In this document: in pieces, positions 22,160 through 33,939 of the stretch
Position numbering within the stretch: the stretch's first letter is position 1
Layout of the letters: every line of letters begins with the position of its first letter
Assembly (NCBI GenBank): GCA_037043015.1
Contig: CM073326.1
Span: 5,863,845-5,927,844, forward strand
From: Bryum argenteum
Lineage: Eukaryota; Streptophyta; Bryopsida; Bryales; Bryaceae
Direction: 5' to 3'
Length of the DNA stretch: 64,000 bases
Notes under the pieces: model-generated
Told to the model about the DNA's origin: nothing
Database searches by the model: none
What the model saw: the letters and a program-made list of their open reading frames with translations, nothing else
Translations under genes and position numbers: made by a program

Positions 22160-24413
22160 TTTTTCTTTTTCTTTTTTTAATTTTTTTTTTCTCCTTAAAT
22201 ATATAACTAAAAGCAGATAAAATTGCATAGGATCCTTTTTTTATTTCTCAAAGATTTCTGTTACTCGATTTTCAGTAATTACTACACAATGAAAATGGAA
22301 TCCTATGTTGATTTCTGAAATGCTAAGTATTCTTTTTTCACGGATACATTTGAACATTAAATCTTAAGTTCATAACCATTTCGAGTGGACTCCATAAAAG
22401 TATAGATCTTCACGAATTCAAAGATGTTTCGTACAAACACTACTTCAGTACTCATACGTTATGATCTATGAGGCTCTATCAATTAAACTCTGAGCCACAT
22501 GACCTACAATAGTAACTCTATTCCAATATTGGTTTAAAATAGGCTATGAGATTGAAGACTCTAGAATCATAATTCGTATGTTGATGTTGAATATTGTACC
22601 TATATATTCTTTGCAATAAATGTGTGATTTATCCCATGTCAATAACATCTTCAATCAAAAATGATAAATACAAAATAGATTATTTTGCACACATTAAGTA
22701 TGCGATGTAGAGAAGTGCAACTTGTATCCATGTAAAATATAATTGAGAACTACACCATACATACATTAATCCATTATTTTACATCCACACACAATTGTGT
22801 TTGCAAAGCTTTGCAACACAAAAACTAGGATTAAAATGAAATCCACCCCAAATCCTCAAGACCATAAACCCTAAACCCTAAACCCTATACCCTAAACCCT
22901 ATACCCTAGAGGCCTACATAGTAATTCATACATCTTTAACCAAGAACTTAAAGTTTATCCACAAGAGAATGTATCCATTACATACTGTAAATGAAGAATT
23001 GATGGCTCTTGAAAATATTGTATTCCCAAATCAATCAATCATAGTATACGAATAATCAATTTGATATAACATCTAATCTTAGTACTAATGTACTATACGT
23101 GTACAATATCAAATATGCTTAAAAATTTAGAAGTTGATGCCATTATTGCCATATGTTAAACACTTATAGGGTGGGATATTTTTTAAAATTTATTTGTCTC
23201 CCTATTTATTTCTCTTATTTTATGATTGCAAAAATAGTAACAATGAAAACTTATTTCAATTACCTTTGTAAGAGGGAAATAAGTAACTATTCAAATCCAT
23301 ACAATAAGAATAATGCTACAATTAATCATATGTACTAGATTATATATATTCTCCTAGGTTAGTTGAAGGTTGTCAAACAAAAAATAGCGAATAATAGAAA
23401 TAATTGTTTATGCACCATATTTTTTATAATAAGTACTACTAATTAGAATACACAACGATGGAGTAATTTCCAAATACCCATCAATTAATATAGACCATAC
23501 AATGTGGAAAAGTTAAGGCCCAAATAGAAAGTCTAAATATTGACAAACTCAGTAAGACCAAAGTTATGAAAAGTAAATGCTCACACATGGTCACCTACAT
23601 TTCATATATACTTGGATCTCTCTAATGTGAGACATCAATATACTCTCACCAAGGAATAGGTAAAATTTATGGAATGTAATCAGAGAGGATTTAGGATTTT
23701 AGGGCCACCTCAGGGTACACAGTAAGGGACTACGGGGCAAGTCATGAATGGGGGCCAAGACATGGCAAAATCTCCTAGTGAGAATGGATAACTTTTGACA
23801 AAAGTTGGGAGATAGAAGAAATGAATGTGAATCCATGGGAGCTTGCAATACTAGCACTCACCACTATGAACTATGATGAAACCACCTAAATGCGGGAGGC
23901 AAAGATTCTTTATAAAGATCTCACCTCCCGTGCATTTACATTATGCGTACATATTTAGGGTGCCCGCCTTTAGGCTTCTCCTTATAAAATTTTTATTTCT
24001 TTATGTGTGTGCTTTAAAAAAGCACATAAATAGGGTTAGCTTGTCTTTCTCTATTTCCTATCCGTGAAAAATAGTAACCCACTCCTTTCTCACACCAAGT
24101 ATATAGATTCCCTCAATTTTCCTTAAGTGTACGAGAATAGGTGGTTTCACTATAAAGGGGCTATGTCCAATATTTTTGGATATAGTTTATAATTTCAACC
24201 ATAGGATCTTGAGTAGACTACCATATGTAGTAGTGTGAAATCTTCAACCGTCGGATCATCACTAGATGCGAGATCATAACATTTGAAATTGAATATGAAA
24301 CATTTTTTGGCCGTGACGATAAAAGACGAAATGGTGGCCATGGTTGTTAAGGTGTTAGGGAAGAATAATTCAAAAAAATAAAATATAAAAAATAAATGTG
24401 TACAAATAAAAAA
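22160..24413. other. AT-rich noncoding stretch with telomere-like tract
   Basis: No gene is supported. 22260-22520 resembles 20650-20960 (CACACTGAAAA-like, GAATCCTATGTTGATTT, CATAACCATTT), so part of it belongs to the same dispersed repeat. A CCCTAAA tract lies at 22866-22908. Confidence 0.55.
22866..22908. repeat. Short interstitial telomere-like tract (CCCTAAA)n
   Basis: Six to seven units of CCCTAAA with CCCTATA variants. This is the plant telomere motif; a tract this short inside AT-rich DNA is usually a repair scar or chance expansion. Confidence 0.8.
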
Positions 24414-24905
24414 CATGGACTCTAGTTAATAATAAGAATTGGCCCCATGGCCTTGGCTCTCCTTCTAGACATGGGCTTCAACTCCAAAGGACTTCACGAC
24501 TCGGAAAATTGGCCCCACTAAATTGGTTGTTAAATGTATTGTTCAATTAAAGCTAATTGGGCAACATAACTCAAAAAGTGCGTGAATTGGCTTGGAGATT
24601 TGTTGGCCTTCCCTCCTCTTGCAAAGAGTCCCTTATTATAGATTTATTTAAAGCCGATAGTATCTTTGTCATAAAACATTCCCGTTTATGACGAAAAGAC
24701 ATTCCCGACATTCCCTTGTCAGAACATTCCCTGTCCTTATTTAGACGCCACGTGGACCAAACAGGCTAAATATAGTAGTTTGGAAAATGCAGCTATGCAA
24801 CGTGGGGAAGACATCGAAGTTGTGAAAACGGGGAGTTTTGGGGTGAGGCAAGAGGAGGAGGGGGAAGGGGGGACGCGGAAGGAGCGACCGACCGGTCGCC
24901 GCCGG
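24414..24905 (+). repeat. Direct repeat unit, copy 2, upstream of copy B gene
   Basis: Second copy of the unit at 21556-22035 in the same orientation, 2.86 kb downstream. Here the GC island and then the copy B coding region follow, suggesting that this unit is that gene's promoter or leader. Confidence 0.75.
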
Positions 24906-25215
24906 GACGCGTGGTCGATCGCCGACGGCCGGTCGCCGCCCGGTCATTGCCGTCGCGGCGGCTTTCCCGGCCGGTCGCATGGCCGGATGCCGGTCGACCG
25001 ACCGGTCGCCGGTCGACCGGATCGGTCGGCCGGGATCGGCGGCCCCGATCGACCGATCGGCCGCGCCATCGGACGGCCTCGATCGACCGATCGGACGTGC
25101 GACCCGATCGTCGTCGGCCGGCCGCGCCCCGGCGGCCGGATCGCCGATTTTGGGTTGCCGGCCGCCGATCGGACGGGCGATCTACCGGTAGCCAATGGCG
25201 TCCGATCCCGGTTGG
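24880..25215. repeat. CpG-dense CGACCGATCGG island
   Basis: The longest of the four islands (about 335 bp), built from GATCGACCG, CCGGTCGCC and CGGCCGG words. It lies immediately upstream of the copy B gene. Long open frames on both strands are compositional. Confidence 0.78.
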
Positions 25216-25359
25216 CATGAATAGGAGGGGAGGGGCTCATTGTCCCTCACTCTGGTGAACGAGCTGTACGTTGTGGCTTTTTTTAAAGCTGCATCGACTG
25301 CGTTACTCAGAGTCCGCGTTGGTCACCTACGCCCACACCGCGCATGCATCTTGTCGGCC

Positions 25360-26581
25360 GATGGGAATGGCGCCAAGTTTTCACGTTCGAGGGGCGAGGC
25401 CAAGTCTCCACAACCAAAGGGCGACCCTCCAAAAATGGATTGGGAAGCATGGAGTGACCCAAAGCGTGTTGCGAGCCGGGTTGGCGAGAGGAGAGGCGGA
25501 CATTTGGAATTGCACCATGTGCAAGAAGTGCGTGAAGATGTACCACATAATGAAGTTATGGCCGCGGCACGAAGCAAAGAAATATGGTCCTCGTCGCGAA
25601 GGCCCGGTGAAGAGTTGCAAGAGCGACCATTTTTGCGCATGAGATATCATGAAGTCACAATTGCGGTTGGAATCAAAGAACAGGGGCAGAATTGATGTTG
25701 TATTCTACCATGGCCATGGTGTGGGTGAAATAGTCCCGCACAAGGACATTGACTGGACCACTGTGATAGGTTTGAACGTGCATTTATTGGATCGCAAAGA
25801 ACCGATTCATTCCCACAAATTGGATGGGACCAAGCGATTGTTATACTACTTATTCAGAACGTTCTGCTGATATGGATGCCCAACTTCAACAACATAGAAC
25901 TCCAAGGGCATATGGGGGCACTCATCAAGACTCAAACCATGACGATCGTCAAGCACCAGTATCCTTTGGGCGGGGAAGTGAGGGGTATTACCATGGAAAC
26001 CACCAATTCAAGACTCGGTGAGTTATATGCCACCTCATCAGCAAAACACGTACGGAGCCGAACGCGAGTACGGTAGAGGTGGATCTAGTTTGAACTACCC
26101 ATCTCCAATGTATACAGGAGGTACACATGGTTTAGGAGGTGAGCAGGGTAGCGGATCCAATGCTCAATGCAACTCAAGCCCAACTCATCCTATAAACCCA
26201 TACAATCGTGGAAACCAATACGGTACAACATTCGGAAGTCCCGAGTACCGTAGGCCATCACACCCGAAAGAAACATACGAGTATGGAGGTCAATATAATA
26301 GAAGATCAGACATTGTTGGCTACACAAATTATGGATATGGTCAGAATGCATACGGAAGTAACGACCTGCATTCAGCACCTTATCTATCTCCGGAGGACGA
26401 AGAGGCGAGGTACCAACGAGATCTGCAACAAGCCACACTTCTAAGTCAGCAGGAATACATTGAACAGCTTGAAGCCGAAAGAAACTTTAGGCAAACGTAC
26501 TTGTTTGGAGAATCTTCTCGAGGACCACCTTCTTACGGCGCTGCGCCAAGTCGTAAACACGATGATGAAGAATCGGATTAA
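25360..26581 (+). pseudogene. Cys/His-containing protein of unknown function, copy B, with Gly/Tyr/Asn-rich tail
   Basis: The shared domain (CTMCKKCVKMYHIMKLWPRH, then SCKSDHF) lies at about 25510-25635 and is closely similar to copy A on the other strand at 19.7-20.1 kb. After a frame change the region continues HEVTIAVGIK, then GRIDVVFYHGHGVGEIV (about 25690). A low-complexity C-terminus (26018-26581) is rich in Gly, Tyr, Asn and Pro and ends in an acidic EEARYQRDLQQATLLSQ helix and KHDDEESD. At least three frame changes interrupt it, so this copy is probably dead. The disordered tail looks like a prion-like or condensate-type region. No family is recognised. Confidence 0.5.
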
Positions 26582-26599
26582 GAATGACAAATCATCATA

Positions 26600-27298
26600 C
26601 ATAGTGTCATTATAGTGAAGGTTATGTAGTTTTTGGCAACGGATAATGTCTACACCATTATCGCCTTGCTAGGGGCCAGTTTTGAGGATACAGAAATCCA
26701 TATTTTGTTTATGAATGGATTATCCAATATCGGACTATATCGTTGTATATTAATATACTATGCAATTTGTTATTTCAAGGATTTTATCGCGATGTCTTTG
26801 TAGTTTATACTATAAGTTCACTTGGTGGTAATAATTTCTTCTGTTTGGCTTTAAGCCTTTTTTCACAGTCTCACACTCTCACCTAACATATAATATGTTC
26901 ATCAATTCATTAAAAAAAAAGCATATGTAAGAAAAGTCATATTATGCTTGAGCTGACTTCGCACAAACCATTAATATCGCAACTACGCAAGGTTGATGTA
27001 ATGAAGAAGTTCCACAATTCATTATACATTCTCAAATATTGTTCATGAAGATTTGGAGATATTTCTATTGAAGGTAAGAAGTAATAAAATAAAATAACAA
27101 ACAATGGAGAAGAAGTCATTCATTAGAATCATTGCAAGGTATATATAAACAAGAATGTACTTGAAGCCGATACATATAGAAGACATGTAATACATTTTAC
27201 TACAAAAAATTTGCCTACATCTACATCAGAACTTCAATGAAGAATCTAAAAATCTAATAAAGCCGCAAGAACTAAAAGAAATGCGCATAACTAATTTG
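26600..27298. other. AT-rich noncoding stretch
   Basis: This lies between the copy B gene and the 3' end of the minus-strand kinase-like fragment. No gene is supported. Confidence 0.5.
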
Positions 27299-27755
27299 CT
27301 AATCATACTTGGTGCGGTAATGATCATTTGGCACCGGCCAATGGAATGATTCCATGAAGCGGTTGACAACGTGGGTCAACGTATACTTTGCATCAGCGAC
27401 CATCTCCAAGTATTGGTCAAAAGCATTTGCCAAGTCTTGATTGCACCACCGGTCAGGCCCCGTTGTACTTTGGCAATTCTCATAGGCCTTCGACATGCTC
27501 TTCTTGAGGATGCGTTGTGCTATTCGTGGCGTAGCAAACTCCTCCGAAGCGCAATCAAGAAGGGGAATAACGTGAATGTCATCACTCCATTTGTACAAGT
27601 ACGCCACCCGAGGATCTACCCAATATCGTGCTTGTAGAGTATCAATTCGCTCTTGGGGTTTTGTGAACGTATACAAGGACCTCATTTTATCATCCATGCT
27701 CGTAGTTAGCCCCCAATCACATACTCCAATATACACCCGTGATTCATCTTGAGGG
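27299..27755 (-). pseudogene. Kinase-like C-lobe fragment cut by LTR element
   Basis: The minus-strand frame ends at 27299 and opens within a few codons of the LTR remnant at 27769. VYIGVCDWGLTT resembles the DFG metal-binding loop of protein kinases with W for F. RYWVDPRVAYLY occupies the place of the activation-segment APE motif, and an alpha-helical tail follows. The N-lobe and catalytic loop are absent on this side, and I could not find them beyond the retroelement. The kinase assignment rests on two short motifs and is tentative. Confidence 0.35.
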
Positions 27756-27963
27756 AAGTGAAGAAGTATGTTTCCGTGTCCCTGACAGTTTGTCGAGACT
27801 ACCTTCTCACAAATATCAGAGTTAGTCCTTTCTTGTTAGAGAGTGGATTACCCCTCTTCTCGAAGGTGTGCTGGTGCTTTAGAGGTTGCGGATTACCCTC
27901 CTCTAAACCAATATTGTTCTCTTGTCAAATTTTTTCTTTTCTTTCGTAGATCAAGACGTTAGT

Positions 27964-28920
27964 ATGGCTGAAAATTTGGAATCCAAATTGGACGCCATCA
28001 TGAGTGCTCTTGCTGCATTATCACATAGACAAGCGGAGATAGAAGGAGCCATGGCAAGACTTCACAATGACGGAGCATCCGGGATAACATCATCCAGGAT
28101 TCACCGGTCTCAAGCAACTACACCGGAGGAGGCGACTACACCTTTGGTTCAACAAAACCCAATGATTCAACAACGGAAGGAGCCTAGAGTTAGTCTTCCC
28201 GACAAGTTCGACGGAACGCGTTCCAAGTTTCGAGGTTTTGTCAACCAAATCAAGTTGATAATGATTTTACAAACTGAACGATATCCGACGGAGGAGGCGC
28301 GTGTTGGACTTGTTGGAACTCGCTACATAGGGGCAAGCTTTGTCGTGGTTTGCCCCTTGTTCGAGAAACGATCGCCAATTTTCGAGCAACTTTGAGACGT
28401 TCTTGGAGGCATTTGCAGAAGCATTTGGCGAACATGACAAGGTCCGATGGGCTACAACAAAGATCCGATCACTACGACAAGGAATGCGCTCTGCATCAGT
28501 CTACGCATCGGATTTTAGACAACTGGCTAGTGACATCAACTGGGGCGAAGAAGCATTGGTGAGTCAGTTTTATTGGGGTTTGAGGGATGATGTGAAAGAC
28601 CTACTTTTATCTCTTCCTGATCCGCAAACGCTCAACGAAGCCATTAGCCAAGCTATAAAGTGCGACAACCGTTTATTCCAGCGTCGTCAAGACCAGCGCC
28701 CAAAATACCAAACGAGTCGCTACACCACGAGTATGTCGGCAAACAATTTGAGTTCTCATTCGGAGGCAGAAGCCATGCAAATCGACGCGGCACGTGTCAA
28801 AGCTCTTACTCCAGAAGAGAAGAAACGGCGTATGGAAGAAGGACTCTGTTTGTACTGCGGAGAAGAAGGCCACAAGGTTGGAAATTACCCCAAGAAGCAG
28901 AACCGGCGCATTGTTAAGAC
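27964..28920 (+). pseudogene. gag pseudogene with altered zinc knuckle
   Basis: The start at 27964 (MAENLESKLDAIMSAL) opens a coiled-coil-like N-terminus. The capsid region (RVSLPDKFDGTRSKFRGF) is followed by a frame change near 28325, and the second half (FLEAFAEAFGEHDK, ASDINWGEEALVSQFYWGL) is in another frame. The nucleocapsid knuckle reads CLYCGEEGHKVGNYP: the last Cys of CCHC is Tyr, which should abolish zinc binding. Function was virus-like particle assembly and RNA packaging. Confidence 0.85.
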
Positions 28921-28974
28921 TAGGAGTGCGGTGATCCCGGAAAACGACGATGCGATCTTGACTCTGAGGGAACC

Positions 28975-31900
28975 ATGCGGTGGGACGATTCAATGCCACA
29001 ACAACAATCAGGTTCCTCTTTCTCTGTCCAACCTGCCCGTTGTTTTACAATTCCTTTGTCTCTTGATCCTCAAAAACACAAAACTTTAGCTCTATTAGAT
29101 TCGGGAGCATCTACTTGTTTTTTAGATGAAGAATTTGCTAAGCGCCACAAGATTCGTCTAGTACAGAAGTCCAAACCTGTTTATGTAGAGGTGATAGATG
29201 GACGACCTTTATTGTTTGGCAGTGTCACCCATGAATCAGTACCTATAGAGGTGGCGTTTAAGGACCATAGTAGTTACGTCGTTTTTAATGTCATTAGAAC
29301 CCCGTCAAACCCTGTCATCCTAGGTCTCTCTTGGTTAGAACAACATAACCTACCATAGATTGGAAGTTGCGGAAAATAACTTTTTCCAAAGAACATTCCA
29401 AGAGCCAACCTAGTAGACACCCCAAGATAGGGAAACCATTGTTTATTGGAGCAAGGGCGTTCGTACGATTATCCAAAGAAGCAGCACCCTTTGTCATCTA
29501 TGCAGCCCCAACTAGCACGGAGAAGAGTTCGACGACAAGCATACCAGAGCAATACAAGGATTTTGAGGACGTGTTTCAGAAGAAGAACGCGGACATACTA
29601 CCGGAGCATCGGCCATACGACTGCGCCATAGACCTGCAAGAAGGAGCACAACCGCCTTTTGGCCCAATCTACAATCTCTCTCAGACGGAGTTAGCGGAGC
29701 TGCGAAAGTACATTGACGAGAATCTAGCGAAGAACTTCATTCGTCATTCAAAGTCGCCAGCTGGGGCACCGATCTTGTTTGTAAAGAAGAAGGATGGCTC
29801 CTTACGAATGTGCGTGGACTATCGAGGCCTCAACAAGGTAACTAAGAAAAATCGTTACCCGTTACCCTTGATTTCTGGTCTCTTGGAGCAGCTCGGGCGT
29901 GCAAAGATCTTTACAAAAATTGATCTGAGGGGAGCTTACAACCTCGTACGGATCAAGGAAGGAGACGAGTGGAAGACAACGTTCCCGCAAGGTATGGCCA
30001 TTTTGAATATAATGTCATGCCTTTTGGCCTTACCAATGCTCCGGCTGTTTTCCAACACATGATGAATGACATCTTTCGGGAGCACCTTGACGACTTTGTT
30101 GTCATCTATCTGGATGACATCATGATATTTTCCAAAAACGAAGAAGAGCACGAGAAGCACGTTCGTTTGGTCCTCGAGAAACTACGAGAACGAGGACTCT
30201 ACGCCAAGTTGGAGAAGTGCCTATTCCACCAAACCGAGATGGAGTTTTTAGGGTTCATTGCAACTACAGACGGCTTGAAGATGGACCCTAAGAAGGTGGA
30301 AGCAATTGTATCATGGGAGGTTCCGAAGACGGTTAGAGACGTACAATGTTTTCTTGGATTTGCTAACTTCTATCGAATCTTCATCAAGAATTATTCTCGA
30401 GTCGCTGCTCCACTCACTCGGTTGACTTGTAAGGACAAGCTCGAATGGGGACCTCAAGCAGAAAAGGCATTCCAAGACCTCAAGATGGCATTTATCACAG
30501 CTCCAATCTTGGTACATCCTGACTTTACAAAGGCCTTCTATTTGGAGACCGATGCTTCTGATTTTGCTTTGGGAGCCGTACTTTCACAGATGGACGTGGA
30601 CGGGAAGCTTCATCCAGTGGCGTTCTATTCTCGAAAGTTTTCTGCTGCTGAAATCAATTATGAAATCCACGATAAGGAACTTCTTGCCATAGTAGATTCC
30701 TTCCAAGAGTGGCGACACTTTCTCGAAGGCGCTGCACATCCAGTGACCGTATACACGGATCACAAGAATTTGGAGTACTTTATGTCGGCTCGAGTCTTGA
30801 ATCGACGTCAAGCTCGATGGAATATGTCGTTGTCACGATTTGACTTTGTTATTACCTATCGGTCTGGGAAGCAACAAGGACTATCCGATGCCTTATCGAG
30901 GAGATCGTATCCGCGCCTAAATTTGGAGAAGCGCGTTTGATCAACAATGCACGCATTCTTCAAAAACGGAGCATTTTAGAATTTGCGCTCATTGTCATGC
31001 CGGTGACACGGACTTCCTTAAGCGAGATACGTCTTGCGACAATTGAAGATTCTGTAGCTCTCGAGATCGAAGCGTCTTGATAATGACAAGTTCAAGGTGG
31101 AGGAGATCTTTTGTACTTTGAAGAAGCGATCGTGTATATTCCTAAGGGACGAACACGACTTCGAGTCCTCCAATCACGCCATGACTTTCAAAATTGCAGG
31201 ACATTTTAGATACAACAAGACATTGGAGCTTATTTCGCGAGACTTGGTGGCCCCAAATGTGGAAGGATGTGAAGGAGTTTGTTCTCTCTTGTGATATTTG
31301 TTCAAGGTCGAAGAACCCTCGGCATCGCCCCTATGGACTTTTTGCGGCCCATTGCCTATCCCGCATCGACCGTGGTCTTGATTTCCATGGATTTCATTCT
31401 GACGGACTGCCGCCGCCTTCAAACTCGTTTGACAACATCTTTGTTGTGGTAGATCGGTGACGAAGATGGCGCATTTTGTTCTTGCAAGAAGACATCGTCG
31501 GCGAAGATCTGACAAGACTCTTTCTTGATAATGTATATCGTTATCACGGCTTGCTTAGAGATGATATTGTGTCGGATCGCGGAACCCGATTCGTCTCAAG
31601 TTCGAAATCTCTATTTGAGATATTGAAGGTGGATATCAAGCTTTCTTGGCATTTCATCCTCAAACCGACGGACGAGGCGGAGCGGGTGAATCAAGTATTG
31701 AAGCGATATCACGTTGCACCATCAACTATCAGCAAGACGATTGGATCGAGTATCTACCGCTTGCCGAGTTCGCCTACAACAACACTATTCATGCGTCGAC
31801 CCAACAAACACCATTCTTTGCCAACTACGGATACCACCCGAAGCTTGATTTATGGAATTCAGTGGCCAATAACAACCCAGAAGCGAGAAGATTTTGCGAA

Positions 31901-32390
31901 GCAGCTATCGGAACTTCAAGCAACGCTGAGACTTCAATTGCAAACTGCCCAAGAGTTGTACAAGGCGTCCGCAGATAAATTTCGGAATGAGGCACCTACT
32001 TTCAAGATCGGAGATAAAGTATGGCTGCTTCGACGGAATATCAAGACCAAGCGGCCGTGTGATAAGTTGGACTATCGAAGATTGGGACCATTTGCCATCC
32101 AGAAACAAATCAATCCAGTGGCGTATCGGTTGGAGTTACCAGCTACTATGAAGGTACATCCAGTCTTCCACGTGTCTTTATTGGAACCTTATCGAGAGTC
32201 GACTTTTCCGGGAAGAGTGCGAGGGCCGCCACCTAGTATCGAAATTGAGAACCACGAGGAATATGAGGTGGATAAGGTCTTTGGATTCACGGCGCGAAGG
32301 AAACTTGGAGTATTTTGTGCATTGGAGCGGATACGACATCAATGAAAGAACGTGGGAACATACGCGAAAAATCTTGTAAATGCGCCGGAA
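28975..32390 (+). pseudogene. pol pseudogene: protease, RT, RNase H, integrase, chromodomain
   Basis: Protease has LLDSGAST (about 29090). RT has [18 protein letters not shown], then after a frame change near 29990 it has the [13 protein letters not shown] block and YLDD at about 30107. RNase H has LETDASDFALGAVLSQ and YEIHDKELLAIV. The integrase zinc region (CDICSRSKNPRHRP) and core are spread over three frames (31097-31980). The GPFxI-type C-terminus (RRLGPFAIQKQI) precedes a chromodomain that begins EYEVDKV and finishes in another frame (YFVHWSGYDINERTWE) near 32330. Chromodomains guide integration to marked chromatin. Clearly inactive. Confidence 0.9.
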
Positions 32391-32961
32391 AAGGACAGGG
32401 AATTTCATCAACGATATCCTCATAAACCTAAGCCTTTCCGACGATAACTTCTCTCCGACGCTTGCCCACTCGGGAGAATAAAAGGGGAGAGTGAACACAA
32501 CCTTGATTCACATTTGATTTACATATTTTGTTCTAGATAGAATTTCTCTATAGTCATAGTTTGGTTTTTAGTCATGGATAGTCAAGAGATAGATAGCATA
32601 CTGGGTTATGCCATCTCAACCAACCAACTCTCGAAGGCGACCAGGAGATGAAGAACCGCCTACGCCACGACGCCGACGGAGGATTCGAGCAATCGATCGA
32701 TTGGTGATTGTATTTGGTCGAGCCCGCTTTCAATGGTTTGCCGGAAGGTGTGTTTGCGGGACAATTCCATAACGAAGACATACGAAGTTCACGCTTGGTC
32801 GGAAGTGGAAGGCGTCGGCCACTATCGTTGGCTTCAAGGACCGATGAACCACTTGCGCCGTGAACAACAATTGGAGTTTATTGCGGATGTCATGCGGCAG
32901 ATTTTCATTTTCTGCGTTGGTATTATTGACTAACAACAACGTTTTCCGGAGACCTCGAAGC
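32391..32961. other. Spacer between pol and the polypurine tract
   Basis: About 570 bp with no recognisable domain. A 66-residue open frame at 32733-32933 has no family resemblance; it may be a vestige of an additional element-specific frame. Confidence 0.4.
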
Positions 32962-32976
32962 TAGAAGGGGAGGTGA
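32962..32976 (+). other. Polypurine tract
   Basis: AGAAGGGGAGGTGA immediately precedes the TG of the 3' LTR, the expected position of the plus-strand DNA primer. Confidence 0.75.
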
Positions 32977-32994
32977 TGTCACGGACATACACAA

Positions 32995-33160
32995 GAAGTT
33001 TCTAGAAGGTTCTTCTAAAATATTCTCTGAAGATTCCCTAAAAGATTCCTCGAAGATTCCTTGAAGATTCCCTGTGTCACGGCCACGTACTAGGTAGACA
33101 ACTTAGGAAGATTCTAGAAGGTTCTAGAAGCTTCCGGAAACTTCCGGGAAGTTCTGGAAG
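32995..33160 (+). promoter_or_regulatory. Heat-shock element arrays in the LTR
   Basis: HSF trimers bind alternating nGAAn and nTTCn units at 5-bp steps. At 33107 to 33144, eight consecutive units (GAA 33107, TTC 33112, GAA 33117, TTC 33122, GAA 33127, TTC 33132, GAA 33137, TTC 33142) keep exact 5-bp phase, and three more (GAA 33148, TTC 33152, GAA 33157) follow with a one-base slip. A second group GAAgtTTCtaGAAggTTC is at 32995-33012. More scattered copies continue to about 33280. Heat-driven transcription is inferred by analogy to the Arabidopsis ONSEN LTR. Confidence 0.75.
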
Positions 33161-33290
33161 TCTCTGGAAGTTTTGGAAGGTCCTTGAAGTTTCCGGAAGG
33201 CCCTGGAAGCACGGAAGGTCTTGGAAGTTCTTGAAGGTCCTAGAAGGTCCTAGGTTGAGGAAGGTTCTGGAGAACCTTCTTCTTAGCTAG

Positions 33291-33298
33291 TATATATA
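33291..33298 (+). promoter_or_regulatory. LTR TATA box
   Basis: TATATATA lies about 130 bp downstream of the phased heat-shock array and about 160 bp before the LTR end, a normal position for an LTR promoter. Transcription from here would run into the flanking gene-fragment cluster. Confidence 0.6.
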
Positions 33299-33939
33299 GG
33301 AGTCGAGGCTGAGGGCAACCTCAGTCTCGACAACGCATCTCTTGGAGCTCTAGCTCATCTCTCTTGTTGTTGTTCATGTACTCTTCTTGTTAATTCAAGC
33401 TCCTGTCAGTTCTTGTTAGTTTCCACATATTCTTATCATCTGTTTCCGTGTCCCTGACACTAGGATCAGAAGATTCCTTGAAGAGAAGGATACACCAAAG
33501 AATGAGTATCTACAGTTGCCATTTTGATATAAATTGTATTCCGTTCATGGCAAGGCAACCATTCTAGATTATGTCATTCACAATGCGAATATGTGTAAGT
33601 GTCCCAAAATGAATTAGTGCACTTGTTTGCTGATGGTTTAGTGTTGGTCGTGCTCTGAAGTAAAGATGCTAGAGGCATCCAGCCTTGCTTTCATTTGAAA
33701 GGAGATGATTCGGAAATATGTTGAAATATGACGAAGTGCACAAAGGATGTAGTACATGCTAATTTTTCCTTTAGTCAATAATGATGAATCAAGAACCAAC
33801 ACATGATTCTACTTAGTTGCAGTTCACTCCAACTACGGGAGTGGTGAATATTTTTGATTAATTCCCTCTCAGTTTCATCCGGTTGTGGTAATTGTCTTGC
33901 ATTTTGGAATTTTTAACAGAAAGTGATGGTGGCGGTCGG

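Larger units (their letters stand above)
27769..33459 (+). mobile_element. Ty3/gypsy chromovirus, 5' LTR lost, coding region broken
   Basis: Order gag, protease, reverse transcriptase, RNase H, integrase, chromodomain places it in the chromoviruses. The 3' LTR is complete (32977-33459), but only 19 bp of the 5' LTR end (TGTTTCCGTGTCCCTGACA, 27769-27787) remain. The element therefore has no promoter of its own at the 5' side and no identifiable target-site duplication. Frame changes occur in gag, reverse transcriptase, integrase and chromodomain. Confidence 0.9.
32977..33459 (+). repeat. 3' long terminal repeat, 483 bp
   Basis: It begins TGTCACGGACA and ends TGTCCCTGACA, an inverted match of 10/11 with TG...CA ends. 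It carries a dense array of GAA/TTC units (32995-33160 and beyond), TATATATA at 33291 and a downstream pyrimidine-rich leader. The end matches the 5' remnant at 27769-27787. Confidence 0.88.

Noticed and set aside
22866-22908. Chromosome-end telomere
   Set aside because: Only about six units with variants and long nonrepetitive DNA on both sides.
27813-27830. ATATCAGAGTTAG as a Met-tRNA primer binding site
   Set aside because: It lies about 26 bp from the LTR end instead of directly after it and matches only partly.
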